From assembly GCF_030283145.1 (NCBI RefSeq), contig NZ_JASNWE010000002.1, forward strand, positions 992,001 through 1,056,000: DNA of 64,000 nt, read 5' to 3'. Below, piece after piece: positions 50,342 to 59,469 of this stretch (the first letter of the stretch is position 1; every line of letters starts with the position of its first letter). The notes beneath the pieces are model-generated. The model had not been told where the DNA came from and ran no database searches. It was given only the letters and a program-made list of their open reading frames with translations. Source of the DNA: Actinomadura xylanilytica (GTDB taxonomy: Bacteria > Actinomycetota > Actinomycetes > Streptosporangiales > Streptosporangiaceae). Made by a program: the position numbers and the translations under genes.

Positions 50342-52797
50342 TGCGATGCACCCAGCACGGCTGCACGGGCGAAGTGGACGCCGACGGCTTCTGCGGCGTC
50401 TGCGGCATGGCCCCGGTCTCACCCCCCGCCCCGGTCTCGGCCCCTGCCCCGGCCGCGGGTCTGGTTCCGTCGCCGTCCCGACCCACCGCGCCGCCTCCCC
50501 CATCGGGCGCGCCGCCGCCCACCGCGCCGCCGCCGGTCGCGCCGTCGTCCCCGCCTGGTGTGGCCCCGCTGTCGGTGGCGCCGCAGGTGGGGAGCTTCCC
50601 GACCACGCCGTCGCCGAGCCCGTCCTCCCCCAGACCCCAGACGGCGGCCGAGGGGTCGGGGCCGTCGGGACCGCAGGGGTCCGGGCGGACGGCGTCGCGC
50701 GCGTCGCGGGGGACCGGGGCCGGCGGCTCGGCCCGGCGCGGCATGCTCGGTGCCGGGCTGGTGGAGGTGCCGCCCGTCCCGTACCGCGATCCGGCCTCGG
50801 CGGTGATGGCCGACCCGCAGGTGCCGGAGAAGCGGCGGTTCTGCAGCCGCTGCGAGGAGCCGGTCGGGCGCACCCGGGAGGGGCGCGCCGGGCGCACCGA
50901 GGGGTTCTGCCGCAACTGCGGGCACCCGTTCTCGTTCACCCCCAAGCTCCGCGCGGGCGAGCTGATCGGCGGCCAGTACGAGGTGCTCGGCTGCCTCGCG
51001 CACGGCGGGCTCGGCTGGGTCTACCTCGCCCGCGACCACAACGTCAGCGACCGGTGGGTGGTGCTCAAGGGCCTGCTCGACAGCGGCGACGCCGACTCGC
51101 TGGCCGCCTCGACCGCCGAGCGGGCCTTCCTCGCCGAGGTCGAGCACCCCAACATCGTCAAGATCTACAACTTCGTCCGGCACGGCGGCTCCGGCTACAT
51201 CGTGATGGAGTACGTCGGCGGCGAGTCGCTCAAGGACATCCTGCTGCGGCACCGCAAGGACCAGGGCGAGGACGCGGCGCTGCCGCTCGGCCAGGTGATC
51301 GCCTACGGTCTGGAGGTGCTGCGCGCGCTCGGCTACCTGCACGGCGTGGGGCTGCTCTACTGCGACTTCAAGCCCGACAACGCGATCCAGTCCGAGGAGC
51401 AGCTCAAGCTGATCGACCTCGGCGGGGTGCGGCGCTCGTTCGACGTCAACAGCCCGATCTTCGGCACCCCCGGCTACCAGGCCCCCGAGATCTCCGACCA
51501 GGGCCCGTCGGTCACCTCCGACCTCTACACCGTCGGCCGCACCCTGGCGGTGCTCAGCTTCGCGTTCCGCGGCTACACCCGGCGGCATCTGCGCAGTCTC
51601 CCGCCGCGCGGCGAGGTGCCGCTGCTCGCGCGGTACGAGTCGTACCACCGGCTGCTGCGCCGGGCGACGCACCCCGATCCGGCCCAGCGCTTCCAGAGCG
51701 CCGCCGAGATGGCCGAGCAGCTCACCGGGGTGCTCCGCGAGGTGCTGTCGGCCGAGGACGAGATGCCCCGCCCGGCGCCGTCCCCCCTGTTCGGGCCCGA
51801 GCAGCACGCGGCGGGCACCGAGGTCGCCGGGGCGGGAACGCTCGGCGCGGCGGGCGTCCCGGCGGGCGGCGCGGCGGTGCCGGTGCTCGCCCGCCTCGAC
51901 GCCGTGGCCGCGGCGGCGGCGCTGCCGGTCCCGCTGGTGCACGGCGCCGATCCGGCCGCCGCGTTCCTCGGCGGCCTGAACGTCCGCGACCCGCGCGACC
52001 TGGCGGGCGCGCTGAGCGGTGCGCCGATGTCCTCGCCGGAGGTGCGGCTGGCACTGGTCCGGGTCCGGATCGGGCTCGGCGAGCTGGACGAGGCGGGACG
52101 GCTGCTGGAGCAGATCGGCACCGACCGTCCGGGCGACTGGCGGACCGACTGGTACCAGGGGGTCCGGGCGCTCGCCGCCGGGCGCGGCGCCGACGCGGCG
52201 CAGATCTTCGACGCGCTGTACGACCTGATGCCGGGGGAGCCCGCGCCGAAGCTGGCGCTGGCGTTCTGCCACGAGGTCCGCAACGACACGCCCGCCGCCG
52301 ACCGCTTCTACGAGACGGTGTGGCGCACCGACCCGACCCATGTGAGCGCGGCGTTCGGGTTGGCCCGCGCGCGGCTGGCGGCCGGTGACCGGGCCGCCGC
52401 CGAACGGGTCCTGGACTCGGTTCCGCGCATCTCCAGCCACTACGTGGCCGCACAGCTCGCCGCCGTGGCCGCCGCCGTCCGGGGGCGCGGGCCGGGGGAG
52501 CTGAACGCGGCCACGCTCATCGGGGCGGGCCGCCGCCTGGAGGCGCTCTCGCTCGACCGGGGACGGTCCGCCGCGTTCTCCGCCGAGGTGCTGGAGGCGG
52601 CGCTGGTCTGGCTCAGGTCCGGGGCCGCCGCCGGGGCGGCGGGCGGTGAGCTGCTCGGCATCCCGATGCTGGAGGCGCCGGTCCGGGGCCGGCTGGAACG
52701 GATGTACCGGCTGCTGGCCAAGCTGGCCGAGGGCGCCGGGCACCGGCACGCGATGGTCCGGCGGGCGAACTCCGTCCGGCCGAGAACGCTGTTCTGA
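50338..52797 (+). CDS. pknG: Serine/threonine protein kinase PknG
   Basis: 819 residues from ATG 50338 (or 50341). An extra zinc ribbon (Cys4, 9, 19, 22) and a Pro-rich linker precede the rubredoxin-like domain (FCSRCEEP; FCRNCGHP: Cys169, 172, 191, 194) that PknG uses for redox control. Kinase: GCLAHGGLGWVYLARD, Lys244 (VVLKGLL), YCDFKPDN with Asp343 (PknG-type loop lacking the HRD Arg), DLGG (360-363), FGTPGYQAPE. The last 300 residues are TPR-like helices. In mycobacteria PknG controls glutamate metabolism through GarA and is sensed through GlnX and GlnH, both encoded further along this operon. Confidence 0.93.
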   Translation: MMRCTQHGCTGEVDADGFCGVCGMAPVSPPAPVSAPAPAAGLVPSPSRPTAPPPPSGAPPPTAPPPVAPSSPPGVAPLSVAPQVGSFPTTPSPSPSSPRPQTAAEGSGPSGPQGSGRTASRASRGTGAGGSARRGMLGAGLVEVPPVPYRDPASAVMADPQVPEKRRFCSRCEEPVGRTREGRAGRTEGFCRNCGHPFSFTPKLRAGELIGGQYEVLGCLAHGGLGWVYLARDHNVSDRWVVLKGLLDSGDADSLAASTAERAFLAEVEHPNIVKIYNFVRHGGSGYIVMEYVGGESLKDILLRHRKDQGEDAALPLGQVIAYGLEVLRALGYLHGVGLLYCDFKPDNAIQSEEQLKLIDLGGVRRSFDVNSPIFGTPGYQAPEISDQGPSVTSDLYTVGRTLAVLSFAFRGYTRRHLRSLPPRGEVPLLARYESYHRLLRRATHPDPAQRFQSAAEMAEQLTGVLREVLSAEDEMPRPAPSPLFGPEQHAAGTEVAGAGTLGAAGVPAGGAAVPVLARLDAVAAAAALPVPLVHGADPAAAFLGGLNVRDPRDLAGALSGAPMSSPEVRLALVRVRIGLGELDEAGRLLEQIGTDRPGDWRTDWYQGVRALAAGRGADAAQIFDALYDLMPGEPAPKLALAFCHEVRNDTPAADRFYETVWRTDPTHVSAAFGLARARLAAGDRAAAERVLDSVPRISSHYVAAQLAAVAAAVRGRGPGELNAATLIGAGRRLEALSLDRGRSAAFSAEVLEAALVWLRSGAAAGAAGGELLGIPMLEAPVRGRLERMYRLLAKLAEGAGHRHAMVRRANSVRPRTLF

Positions 52798-52798
52798 C

Positions 52799-54010
52799 GT
52801 GGACGCGGTCATCGGACCCGGCGAACCCGCGGCGGCCTGTGCCGCCTGCGGGGAACCGCTCACCGTCCGGGACCGGTTCTGCGAAGGGTGCGGACGGCCC
52901 CGCACACCCGCGCAGGTCGGACGGCCCCGCGCCCCCGAGCCGGACGGACCGCCCCGCGCCCCCGGGCCGGGCGGGCCGCCGCGCGCCGCCGGGCCGGGCT
53001 GGACGGCCCCTCTAGCGTCGGTCGCGTACAGCGCCGGCGCGGACCCGCTCACCTGCGCCGACTGCGGGAGCGCCGCGATCGGCCCGGACGGGTACTGCGA
53101 CACCTGCGGGCTTCGGCAGCCGAGTGGCCGCGAGCATGTGGAGATCGAGGTGGCCGCGCCCGGTGGCGCGTTCGCCGCGCCGATCCGGGCCGCCGGGGTG
53201 AGCGACCGGGGGCTGCGCCGTCCCCGCAACGAGGACGCGTTCGCGCTGGCCACCCTCGCCGACACGGTGTGCGCGGTGGTGTGCGACGGCGTCGCGTCCG
53301 CGCCCGGTTCGGAGGAGGCCGCCAGGGTCGCCGCCGAGACCGCCGTGGCCGTGCTCGCCCGCCGCCTCGCCGCGGGCGCCGACGCGCGCACCGCGACCCG
53401 CACCGCCGCGAGCCGCGCGGGCGAGGACGTCGCCGCGCTGGCGGGCGTCGTGCCGGCGGGCGCCGCGCCGGTCCCCGACAGCTCGCCCGCCTGCACCTAC
53501 GTGTCGGCGATCGTCGGGCCCGGGACGGTGACGATCGGCTGGATCGGCGACAGCCGCGCCTACTGGCTGCCCCATTCGGCGCGGGCGCCCGAGCTGCTCA
53601 CCAAGGACGACTCCTGGGCGGTGCGGATGGTCGCGCGCGGGACGATGACCGAGGCCGCGGCGTGGGCCGACCCCCGTGCGCACCTGCTGACCGCGTGGCT
53701 CGGCGCCGACGCGGGCACCATCGACCCGCACCTGGCCTCGTTCGAGCCCGCCGGTCCGGGGCTGGTGCTGATCTGTAGCGACGGCCTCTGGAACGACCTG
53801 CCCGAGGCCGCCGGGCTCGCGGCCGTGGCGCTGGACGGGCCGGCGCCGCTCGCCGATCCGCTCGCGGCGGCCGGACGCCTGCTGCGCGCGGCCCTGGACG
53901 CCGGGGGACACGACAACGTCACCGCGGCGCTCATCCCGTTCCCCCCGCCCCACCCGACCGGACCTCCTCCGGCCGCACCTGCCGAGACGTCCAGGGAGAC
54001 CCGCAGATGA
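52799..54010 (+). CDS. PP2C-type serine/threonine phosphatase with two zinc ribbons
   Basis: 403 residues from GTG 52799, one base after the PknG stop. Two CxxC-CxxC units lead (Cys14, 17, 28, 31; Cys86, 89, 100, 103), separated by a Pro/Arg linker. PP2C domain: SDRGLRRPRNEDAFAL, AVVCDGVASAPGSEEAA (metal Asp163), ICSDGLWNDLPEAAGL, and GHDNVTAAL. It would reverse phosphorylation by PknG. It overlaps the vWA gene by ATGA. The double ribbon is unusual in a PP2C and matches those on PknG and the FHA protein. Confidence 0.9.
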   Translation: MDAVIGPGEPAAACAACGEPLTVRDRFCEGCGRPRTPAQVGRPRAPEPDGPPRAPGPGGPPRAAGPGWTAPLASVAYSAGADPLTCADCGSAAIGPDGYCDTCGLRQPSGREHVEIEVAAPGGAFAAPIRAAGVSDRGLRRPRNEDAFALATLADTVCAVVCDGVASAPGSEEAARVAAETAVAVLARRLAAGADARTATRTAASRAGEDVAALAGVVPAGAAPVPDSSPACTYVSAIVGPGTVTIGWIGDSRAYWLPHSARAPELLTKDDSWAVRMVARGTMTEAAAWADPRAHLLTAWLGADAGTIDPHLASFEPAGPGLVLICSDGLWNDLPEAAGLAAVALDGPAPLADPLAAAGRLLRAALDAGGHDNVTAALIPFPPPHPTGPPPAAPAETSRETRR

Positions 54011-55338
54011 GCGACCTTCCCGCCTTCACCGTCAAGATCGACCACAACCCCCACCTCCCCGCGGGCGGCCGGGAGCTGCACGCCATCGTGACCGTCGAGG
54101 CGGCGCGCGAGGGCGGCGGCGGGCGCGCCCCGGCGGCCGAGGCCGCCGAGATCATCATCATCGACACCTCGGGCTCGATGACGTACTCGGGCAAGATGGC
54201 CGCGGCCAAGCGCGCGGCCAAGGCGGCGGTGAACGTGCTGCGCGACGGCGTCCGGTTCGCCGTGATCGCCGGGGCGAACCGGCCGCGCCTGGTCTACCCG
54301 CAGGACGAGCGGCTCGTCCGGGCGAGCGCCCGCACCCGGCGGGACGCGGCGAGCGCCGTCGGCCGGCTCGACGCCGCCGGGGGCACCGCGATCGGGTCCT
54401 GGCTGCTGCTGGCGAACCGGCTCTTCGCCGAGCACCGCGACGCGATCCGGCACGCGATCCTGCTCACCGACGGCAAGAACCAGCACGAGCCCGCCCCCGA
54501 GCTCCAGAAGGCGCTGGACGCCTGCTCGGGCAACTTCGTGCTGGACGCGCGCGGCGTCGGCACCGACTGGGAGGTGCCCGAGCTGCGCCTGATCTCCTCC
54601 GCGCTGCTCGGCGGGTTCCTGGACGTGCCCGACCCCGCCGACCTGGAGGCCGACTTCCGGGCGATGACCGAGGCGGCGATGGGCAAGGCGGTCGCGGACG
54701 TGACGCTGCGGGTGTGGACGCCCCAGCACGCCGAGCTGCGGTTCGTGAAGCAGATGGTGCCCGCCGTCGAGGACCTCACCGGCCGCCGCGTCCCGTCCGG
54801 CCCGCAGCTCGGCGACTACCCGATCGGCGCGTGGGGCGACGAGGACCGCGAGTACCACCTGTGCGTCGAGGTGCCGGCCGGCGACGTCGGCCGGCAGATG
54901 CGCGCGGCCTGGGTGAAGCTGGTGGTCCCCGGGACCTCCGCCGATCCGGACGAGCGCGTCCTGGCGTCCGGGAACGTCCTGGTCGAGTGGACCGACGACG
55001 AGGCCAAGTCGACCCGGATCAACGCCCGCGTCGCCCATCACACCGGGCAGTCGGAGCTGGCGGGGGCGATCCAGGAGGGCCTGGAGGCGCGCCGCGAGGG
55101 CGACGAGGACACCGCGACCGCGCGGCTGGGCCGGGCCGTGGTGCTCGCCAAGCAGGTCGGGAACGAGCAGATCTCCGCGCTGCTCGACCGGGTCGTCGAC
55201 GTCATCGACCTCGACTCCGGCACCGTGCAGCTCAAGGGGGAGGTGTCGAAGGCCGACGAGATGTCGCTCGACACCCGTTCGGTCCGGACCGTGCGGACCC
55301 GCGTGGACGGCGGGCCCTCCGACCAGGCCGGGAGCTGA
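54007..55338 (+). CDS. vWA-domain protein
   Basis: 443 residues; ATG 54007 overlaps the phosphatase stop. IIIIDTSGSMTYSGKMAAAK carries the MIDAS DxSGS (Asp53, Ser55, Ser57), and GGTAIGSWLLLANRLFAEHR and HAILLTDGKNQHEP complete it. The remaining 230 residues are a beta-sandwich (VTLRVWTPQHAELRFVKQMV) and helices. Mg2+-dependent binding of a protein partner is expected. In this cluster it probably links kinase or FHA protein to the membrane sensor. Confidence 0.85.
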   Translation: MSDLPAFTVKIDHNPHLPAGGRELHAIVTVEAAREGGGGRAPAAEAAEIIIIDTSGSMTYSGKMAAAKRAAKAAVNVLRDGVRFAVIAGANRPRLVYPQDERLVRASARTRRDAASAVGRLDAAGGTAIGSWLLLANRLFAEHRDAIRHAILLTDGKNQHEPAPELQKALDACSGNFVLDARGVGTDWEVPELRLISSALLGGFLDVPDPADLEADFRAMTEAAMGKAVADVTLRVWTPQHAELRFVKQMVPAVEDLTGRRVPSGPQLGDYPIGAWGDEDREYHLCVEVPAGDVGRQMRAAWVKLVVPGTSADPDERVLASGNVLVEWTDDEAKSTRINARVAHHTGQSELAGAIQEGLEARREGDEDTATARLGRAVVLAKQVGNEQISALLDRVVDVIDLDSGTVQLKGEVSKADEMSLDTRSVRTVRTRVDGGPSDQAGS

Positions 55339-55345
55339 GGCCGCC

Positions 55346-56185
55346 GTGCCGGTCTGCCAGAGCGGGCACTCGTCGGTCTCCGACGACTACTGCGACGTGT
55401 GCGGGGACCTCATGGAGGGCGCGCCGCGCGCCGAGTTCGCGCCGTCCCCGCCCGTGGGCCCGCCGGTGTCTCCGTCTCCGTCTCCGTCCGCGTCATCGCC
55501 GGTGCCGGCGGCCTCGGCTTCGGCCGCGTCCGGCACCGGGGCGTCGAACGGGTCCGGAGCGCGCGAATCATGCCCGACCTGCGGCGCGCCCCGGTCGGGA
55601 CGCTTCTGCGAGGTCGACGGGTACGACTTCGAGACGCGGGCGCAGCACACCGTCCAGCTCCCGTCCGAGGGGTTCGCCGTCCCGCCCGCACCCCGCGCAC
55701 CCTCGCCCGCGTCGGGGCCGCTCGGCGCGCCGGCCGAGGCATACGCCGCCGGTCCCGCACCCCCGGGCCTGTGGACGGCGCTGATCAGCGCCGACCGCGC
55801 GTACTACGACGCGGTGGTCGCGCTGGGCGGCCCCGGCGCCGCCGCGATCGCGTTCCCCGCGCACTGCCCCGACCGCCGCGTCGTGCTGGCGGGCGACCGG
55901 ATCCGCATCGGCCGTAGGAGCAACTCGCGGGCGATCCTCCCCGAGATCGACCTGAGCGTGGCCCCCGAGGACCCGGGCGTCTCCCATCTGCACGCGGTCC
56001 TGACCGCCCGGCCGGACGGCTCGTGGGCGCTGACCGACCCCGGGTCCACCAACGGCACGACGGTGAACGACGCGACCGAGCCGATCGCGGTGAACGTCCC
56101 GATCCCGCTCGGCGACGGCGACCGCGTCCACCTGGGTGCCTGGACCACCATCACACTGTCCGCGCAGGGAGAGACCTCCTCATGA
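55346..56185 (+). CDS. FHA-domain protein with zinc ribbons
   Basis: 279 residues from GTG 55346. A ribbon at 4-19 (CQSGHSSVSDDYCDVCG) and a second CPTCGAPRSGRFCEVDG are split by an Ala/Ser/Pro linker. The FHA fold is C-terminal: RIGRRSNSRAILPEIDLS, PGVSHLHAVLTARPDGSWAL, DPGSTNGTTVND, with the Arg, Ser-His and Asn of phosphothreonine binding. It is the likely phospho-reader of PknG, in the role GarA has in mycobacteria. It overlaps the next gene by ATGA. Confidence 0.9.
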   Translation: MPVCQSGHSSVSDDYCDVCGDLMEGAPRAEFAPSPPVGPPVSPSPSPSASSPVPAASASAASGTGASNGSGARESCPTCGAPRSGRFCEVDGYDFETRAQHTVQLPSEGFAVPPAPRAPSPASGPLGAPAEAYAAGPAPPGLWTALISADRAYYDAVVALGGPGAAAIAFPAHCPDRRVVLAGDRIRIGRRSNSRAILPEIDLSVAPEDPGVSHLHAVLTARPDGSWALTDPGSTNGTTVNDATEPIAVNVPIPLGDGDRVHLGAWTTITLSAQGETSS

Positions 56186-57924
56186 CGACGCCGCCTCCTG
56201 CCGGACCGCCCCCAGCAAGGCCCCACTCCGCCGGTCCTGCCCCGACCGGGCCGCCCTCCGCCGGGCCTCCCGGGCCGCAAGGCCCCCCAGGACCGCCGGG
56301 ACCGCCGGGGCCACCGGCCATCGGGTCGTCGACAGCGACCTTCGCCGCCCCGTCCGCCCCGTCCGCCCCGTCCGCCCCGTCCGCCCCGTCCGCCCCGTCC
56401 GCCCCGTCCACCGTGCCCGCCGGGACCGCCGTCCGCCATGCCGCGCCGTCCGGCCGGGCCCCCGAGGCCGCGCCGGCCCGTCCCCCGGACCGGCGCGGCC
56501 CCGGGCTGATCACGTTCGCCCGGGGACGGTGGCTGCGCACGATCCCCGGCAGGATCCGCGCGTTCGTCGTGGTGATCCTCATCGCGATCGTCGCCCTGCT
56601 GGCCGTCCTGGCCGCCGCGATCGGGAACGCGCGCGACTCCGTCCAGACGATCGGGCACGACGCGGGACCGCAGGTCGTCGCCACCGGCACCCTGTTCTCC
56701 GCGCTCAGCGACATGGACGCGCAGGTCGCCAGCGTGCTGCTCATCGGACGGGAGCACGACCTCGGCATCGGCCACGACGGCGCGCTCGGCGTCTACGAGC
56801 GGCGCCGCTCGGAGGCGGGCGCGGCGGCGGTGCAGGCGGCACAGCTCGCCGGGCGTGATCCGCACCTGCGGCAGCGGGTGCAGGCGGTCATCGACGGCCT
56901 CGGCCGGTACGAGCGGCTGGTCGGCGAGGCCATGGTGCTGGACCGGCAGTCCGCGCACGCCGCCGGGGAGCCGCCCAAGCAGGTCGTCGACACCTACCGG
57001 CGGGCGACCGACCTGATGAGGCTCGAACTGCTGCCGCAGGCGTACAACCTCACGCTCGACAGCGGCGCGGCCGTCCGGCAGACCTACGAGACCAAGCGCA
57101 CAGCGGTCCTGACCGGCCGCGCCTGGGTCGCGCTGACCGGGGTGCTGGTGCTGCTGCTCCTCCTCGCCGCGCAGGTCTACCTGGCCCGGGGGTTCCGGCG
57201 GCTGGTCAACCCGGCCCTCGCGCTGGCGACGGTGGCCGCGCTCGCGCTGGTCGGCGCCGGGTTCGCGGAACTGTCCGCGCAGGCCGGGCACATCAAGAAG
57301 GCCAAGATGTACGGGTTCGACTCGGTGCTGGCGCTGTCCCGGGCCCGCGCGATCAGCAACAGCGCGTTCGCCGACGAGAGCCGCTACCTGCTGGATCCCG
57401 GCAAGGCCGACACCTACGAGCAGACCTACCTCGACAAGTCGCTCGCGGTCATCTATCCCGACCTCGGCGACAAGCCGGTGAACCTGGAGAGCTACTACGC
57501 GGGCCTCGAACAGCAGGCCGGCTCGTACCGGCCGGGCAAGGGCGACGCCCCGTTCCTGGGCTTCTTCGGCGACGAGGCGTCCACCGTCCGGCCGGGACGC
57601 GAGGCGGACGCGCTGGGCCGCACCCTCCAGGCGTACCGCGCCGTGCAGCGCAACGACCAGCGCATCCGGCAGCTCGCCGGGTCCGGCGACCGGACCGGCG
57701 CGATCAAGCTGCGGATGGACCGGGACCGGACGATCCGCGACTTCAACGCCTACGACGCGGCGCTGCGCTCGCTCACCGCGCTGCACCAGGGCGCCTTCGA
57801 CAGCGCCATCGAGGCCGGTGACGGCGGGCTGCGCGCCTGGCGGGTGCTGCCGCCGGCCGCCGCGCTCGTCATCGCCGCACTGACCGTCGCGGGTGTCCGG
57901 CCCCGGCTGGCCGAGTTCCGCTGA
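56182..57924 (+). CDS. GlnX-like membrane sensor
   Basis: 580 residues from ATG 56182 (ATGA overlap). Residues 1-110 are Pro/Ala-rich with a seven-fold APS repeat. TM1 is AFVVVILIAIVALLAVLAAA. A periplasmic helical domain (GTLFSALSDMDAQVASVLLI, RRATDLMRLELLPQAYNLT) follows, then two TMs (AWVALTGVLVLLLLLAAQVY; ALALATVAALALVGAGFAEL), a second outside domain (AISNSAFADESRYLLDPGKA) and a last TM (PPAAALVIAALTVAGVRPRL). Two outside domains and four TMs match mycobacterial GlnX, which relays amino-acid binding by GlnH to PknG. Confidence 0.8.
   Translation: MTTPPPAGPPPARPHSAGPAPTGPPSAGPPGPQGPPGPPGPPGPPAIGSSTATFAAPSAPSAPSAPSAPSAPSAPSTVPAGTAVRHAAPSGRAPEAAPARPPDRRGPGLITFARGRWLRTIPGRIRAFVVVILIAIVALLAVLAAAIGNARDSVQTIGHDAGPQVVATGTLFSALSDMDAQVASVLLIGREHDLGIGHDGALGVYERRRSEAGAAAVQAAQLAGRDPHLRQRVQAVIDGLGRYERLVGEAMVLDRQSAHAAGEPPKQVVDTYRRATDLMRLELLPQAYNLTLDSGAAVRQTYETKRTAVLTGRAWVALTGVLVLLLLLAAQVYLARGFRRLVNPALALATVAALALVGAGFAELSAQAGHIKKAKMYGFDSVLALSRARAISNSAFADESRYLLDPGKADTYEQTYLDKSLAVIYPDLGDKPVNLESYYAGLEQQAGSYRPGKGDAPFLGFFGDEASTVRPGREADALGRTLQAYRAVQRNDQRIRQLAGSGDRTGAIKLRMDRDRTIRDFNAYDAALRSLTALHQGAFDSAIEAGDGGLRAWRVLPPAAALVIAALTVAGVRPRLAEFR
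56347..56409 (+). repeat. Seven-copy 9-bp tandem repeat (GCCCCGTCC)n
   Basis: Seven exact copies of GCCCCGTCC in frame encode seven Ala-Pro-Ser units in the cytoplasmic N-terminal tail of the GlnX-like protein. Identical units suggest recent slippage. Confidence 0.95.
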
Positions 57925-57940
57925 ACGCGAGGAGCAGACC

Positions 57941-58798
57941 ATGCGCGTCACCCGCAGCGCCGCCGCGGCGGCGGCCGGGACCCTGATCGCCCTGACCGGG
58001 ACCGCCGCCTGCGGCCTGGGCGGCGGCGGCGAGACGTCGGTGGCCGACCAGCGGTCGCTGCGGATCGGGGTGAAGCAGGACCAGCCCGGCCTCGGGCTGC
58101 GCGGCCCGGACGGCGCCTACCGGGGCTTCGACGTCGACGTGGCCACCTATGTCGCGGGCCGACTCGGCGTGCCGCCGTCCCGGATCACCTTCATGACCAC
58201 GCCGTCCTCGATCCGGGAGAAGGCGCTGGCCGACGGCACCGTCGACATGATCTTCGCGTCGTACTCGATCACCGCCAAGCGCAAGACCCAGGTCACCTTC
58301 GGCGGGCCCTACTACGTCCCGCACCAGGACACGATGGTCCGCGCCGCCGACGCCTCGATCGGCGCCGTGCGCGACCTCAAGGGCAAGCGGATCTGCGAGG
58401 TGACCGGGTCCAACTCCTGGCGGCGCGTCATCGAGGAGCGCAAGGTGGCCGCCGAGCCGGTCCGCGCGGAGACCTACGGGCAGTGCATGGACCTGCTGTC
58501 CGCCGGCAGGCTGGACGCGGTCTCCACCGACGACCTGATCCTGGCCGGCTTCGCCACCTCCGCAACGAAGATCATCAACGCCCCGTTCACGGACGAGAAG
58601 TACGGCGTGGGGCTCAGGAAGAACGACCTGAAGGGCTGTGAGGCCGTCAACCGGGCGCTCACCGAGATGTACCAGGACGGCAAGGCGCGGCAGTTGCTGG
58701 CCAAGTGGTTCGGGAAGTCGGGGCTCAAGCTCACCACCAGCGTCCCCCAGTTCGAGGGCTGCTCCTACACGCCCCCGGCGAAGGCGGTCCACGACTGA
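57941..58798 (+). CDS. glnH: GlnH-like glutamate/aspartate-binding lipoprotein
   Basis: 285 residues from ATG 57941 (GAGGAG upstream). Lipobox LTGTAAC with Cys24. SBP family 3 fold: LRIGVKQDQPGLGLRGPDGA, GFDVDVATYVAGRLGVP, MIFASYSITAKRKTQVTFGG, GKRICEVTGSNSWRRVIEER and DLLSAGRLDAVSTDDLILAG with the pocket residues of amino-acid binders. No ABC permease follows, consistent with a sensor rather than transport role. In mycobacteria GlnH binds Asp/Glu and signals through GlnX to PknG. Confidence 0.88.
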   Translation: MRVTRSAAAAAAGTLIALTGTAACGLGGGGETSVADQRSLRIGVKQDQPGLGLRGPDGAYRGFDVDVATYVAGRLGVPPSRITFMTTPSSIREKALADGTVDMIFASYSITAKRKTQVTFGGPYYVPHQDTMVRAADASIGAVRDLKGKRICEVTGSNSWRRVIEERKVAAEPVRAETYGQCMDLLSAGRLDAVSTDDLILAGFATSATKIINAPFTDEKYGVGLRKNDLKGCEAVNRALTEMYQDGKARQLLAKWFGKSGLKLTTSVPQFEGCSYTPPAKAVHD

Positions 58799-58817
58799 CG
58801 GTGTCCACGACTGACGG
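58787..58817 (+). repeat. 15-bp tandem duplication at the glnH stop
   Basis: GTCCACGACTGACGG occurs at 58787-58801 and again at 58803-58817, so the last codons and stop of glnH are duplicated. A slippage event is the simple explanation. Confidence 0.9.
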
Positions 58818-58858
58818 CGTCCGCGGAGGTGCGCCCCGGCCGGGACGTGGCCGCGCGG

Positions 58859-59212
58859 CTAAGCGGTGTGGTCGGTGGGCAGGGCGCCGAGCGCCTCGCG
58901 GAGCGTGTCGTAGATCGGGATGAACTTGTCGACGCCGGTGATCCGGAAGACCCGCTCCACCCGCGGGGTGAGCGCGATCAGCGCGACCAGGGTGCCGCGC
59001 TCGGTCGCGCGCCGGTTGGCCATCACGATCGCGTTGAGCCCGGTGGAGTCGCAGAAGGTGACCTCGCGCATGTCGATGATCATGGGGCCGCCGGTGTCGA
59101 GGACGCCCCCCATGGCCTCCTCGAACCGCTCTCTGGACACCACGTCGAGTTCGCCCTGCACCCGGACCAGGGTGCAGCGTTCGTGATGCAGCAGATGAAC
59201 GTCGAAGTCCAT
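58859..59212 (-). CDS. STAS-domain anti-sigma-factor antagonist
   Basis: 117 residues from ATG 59212. TLVRVQGELDVVSRERFEEA, GGPMIIDMREVTFCDSTGLN (phosphorylatable Ser56) and AIVMANRRATERGTLVALIA, then VERVFRITGVDKFIPIYDTL fit SpoIIAA-type antagonists. Dephosphorylated, such proteins bind anti-sigma kinases and free sigma factors of the SigB/SigF group. No RsbW-type kinase or sigma gene adjoins it, so the partner is unlinked. Convergent with the PknG operon. Confidence 0.9.
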   Translation of the reverse strand: MDFDVHLLHHERCTLVRVQGELDVVSRERFEEAMGGVLDTGGPMIIDMREVTFCDSTGLNAIVMANRRATERGTLVALIALTPRVERVFRITGVDKFIPIYDTLREALGALPTDHTA

Positions 59213-59469
59213 GGATAGCCTCGCGCCTCGGGTTTGAGAGAGCCCCTCCGACCCTGTCAGGTGACTCCTCAGGATCGCGCACCGGTCCCCGCATTCCAAG
59301 CGCTTCCGGTGAAAAAAGACCAGGTCGCCGGGCTCTGTCATCGATCGTAACCCGGCCGCCCGGCGCGGCCCGGAGGCGCCCCGGCCCGAGGCCGGCGGGA
59401 GCCCGGCCCGAGCCCCGGCGGTGCCACCCGAGCCCAGCGGCCCCCGGCGGGACGCGCGGTACGACCAGC

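Noticed and set aside
50419..53496. 1025-codon open frame antisense to pknG and the phosphatase
   Set aside because: Arg/Gly/Ala-rich shadow of GC3-biased coding DNA; no RBS or domain.
56341..56412. Short tandem repeats considered as a CRISPR or iteron array
   Set aside because: Nine-base units in frame inside a gene without spacers.
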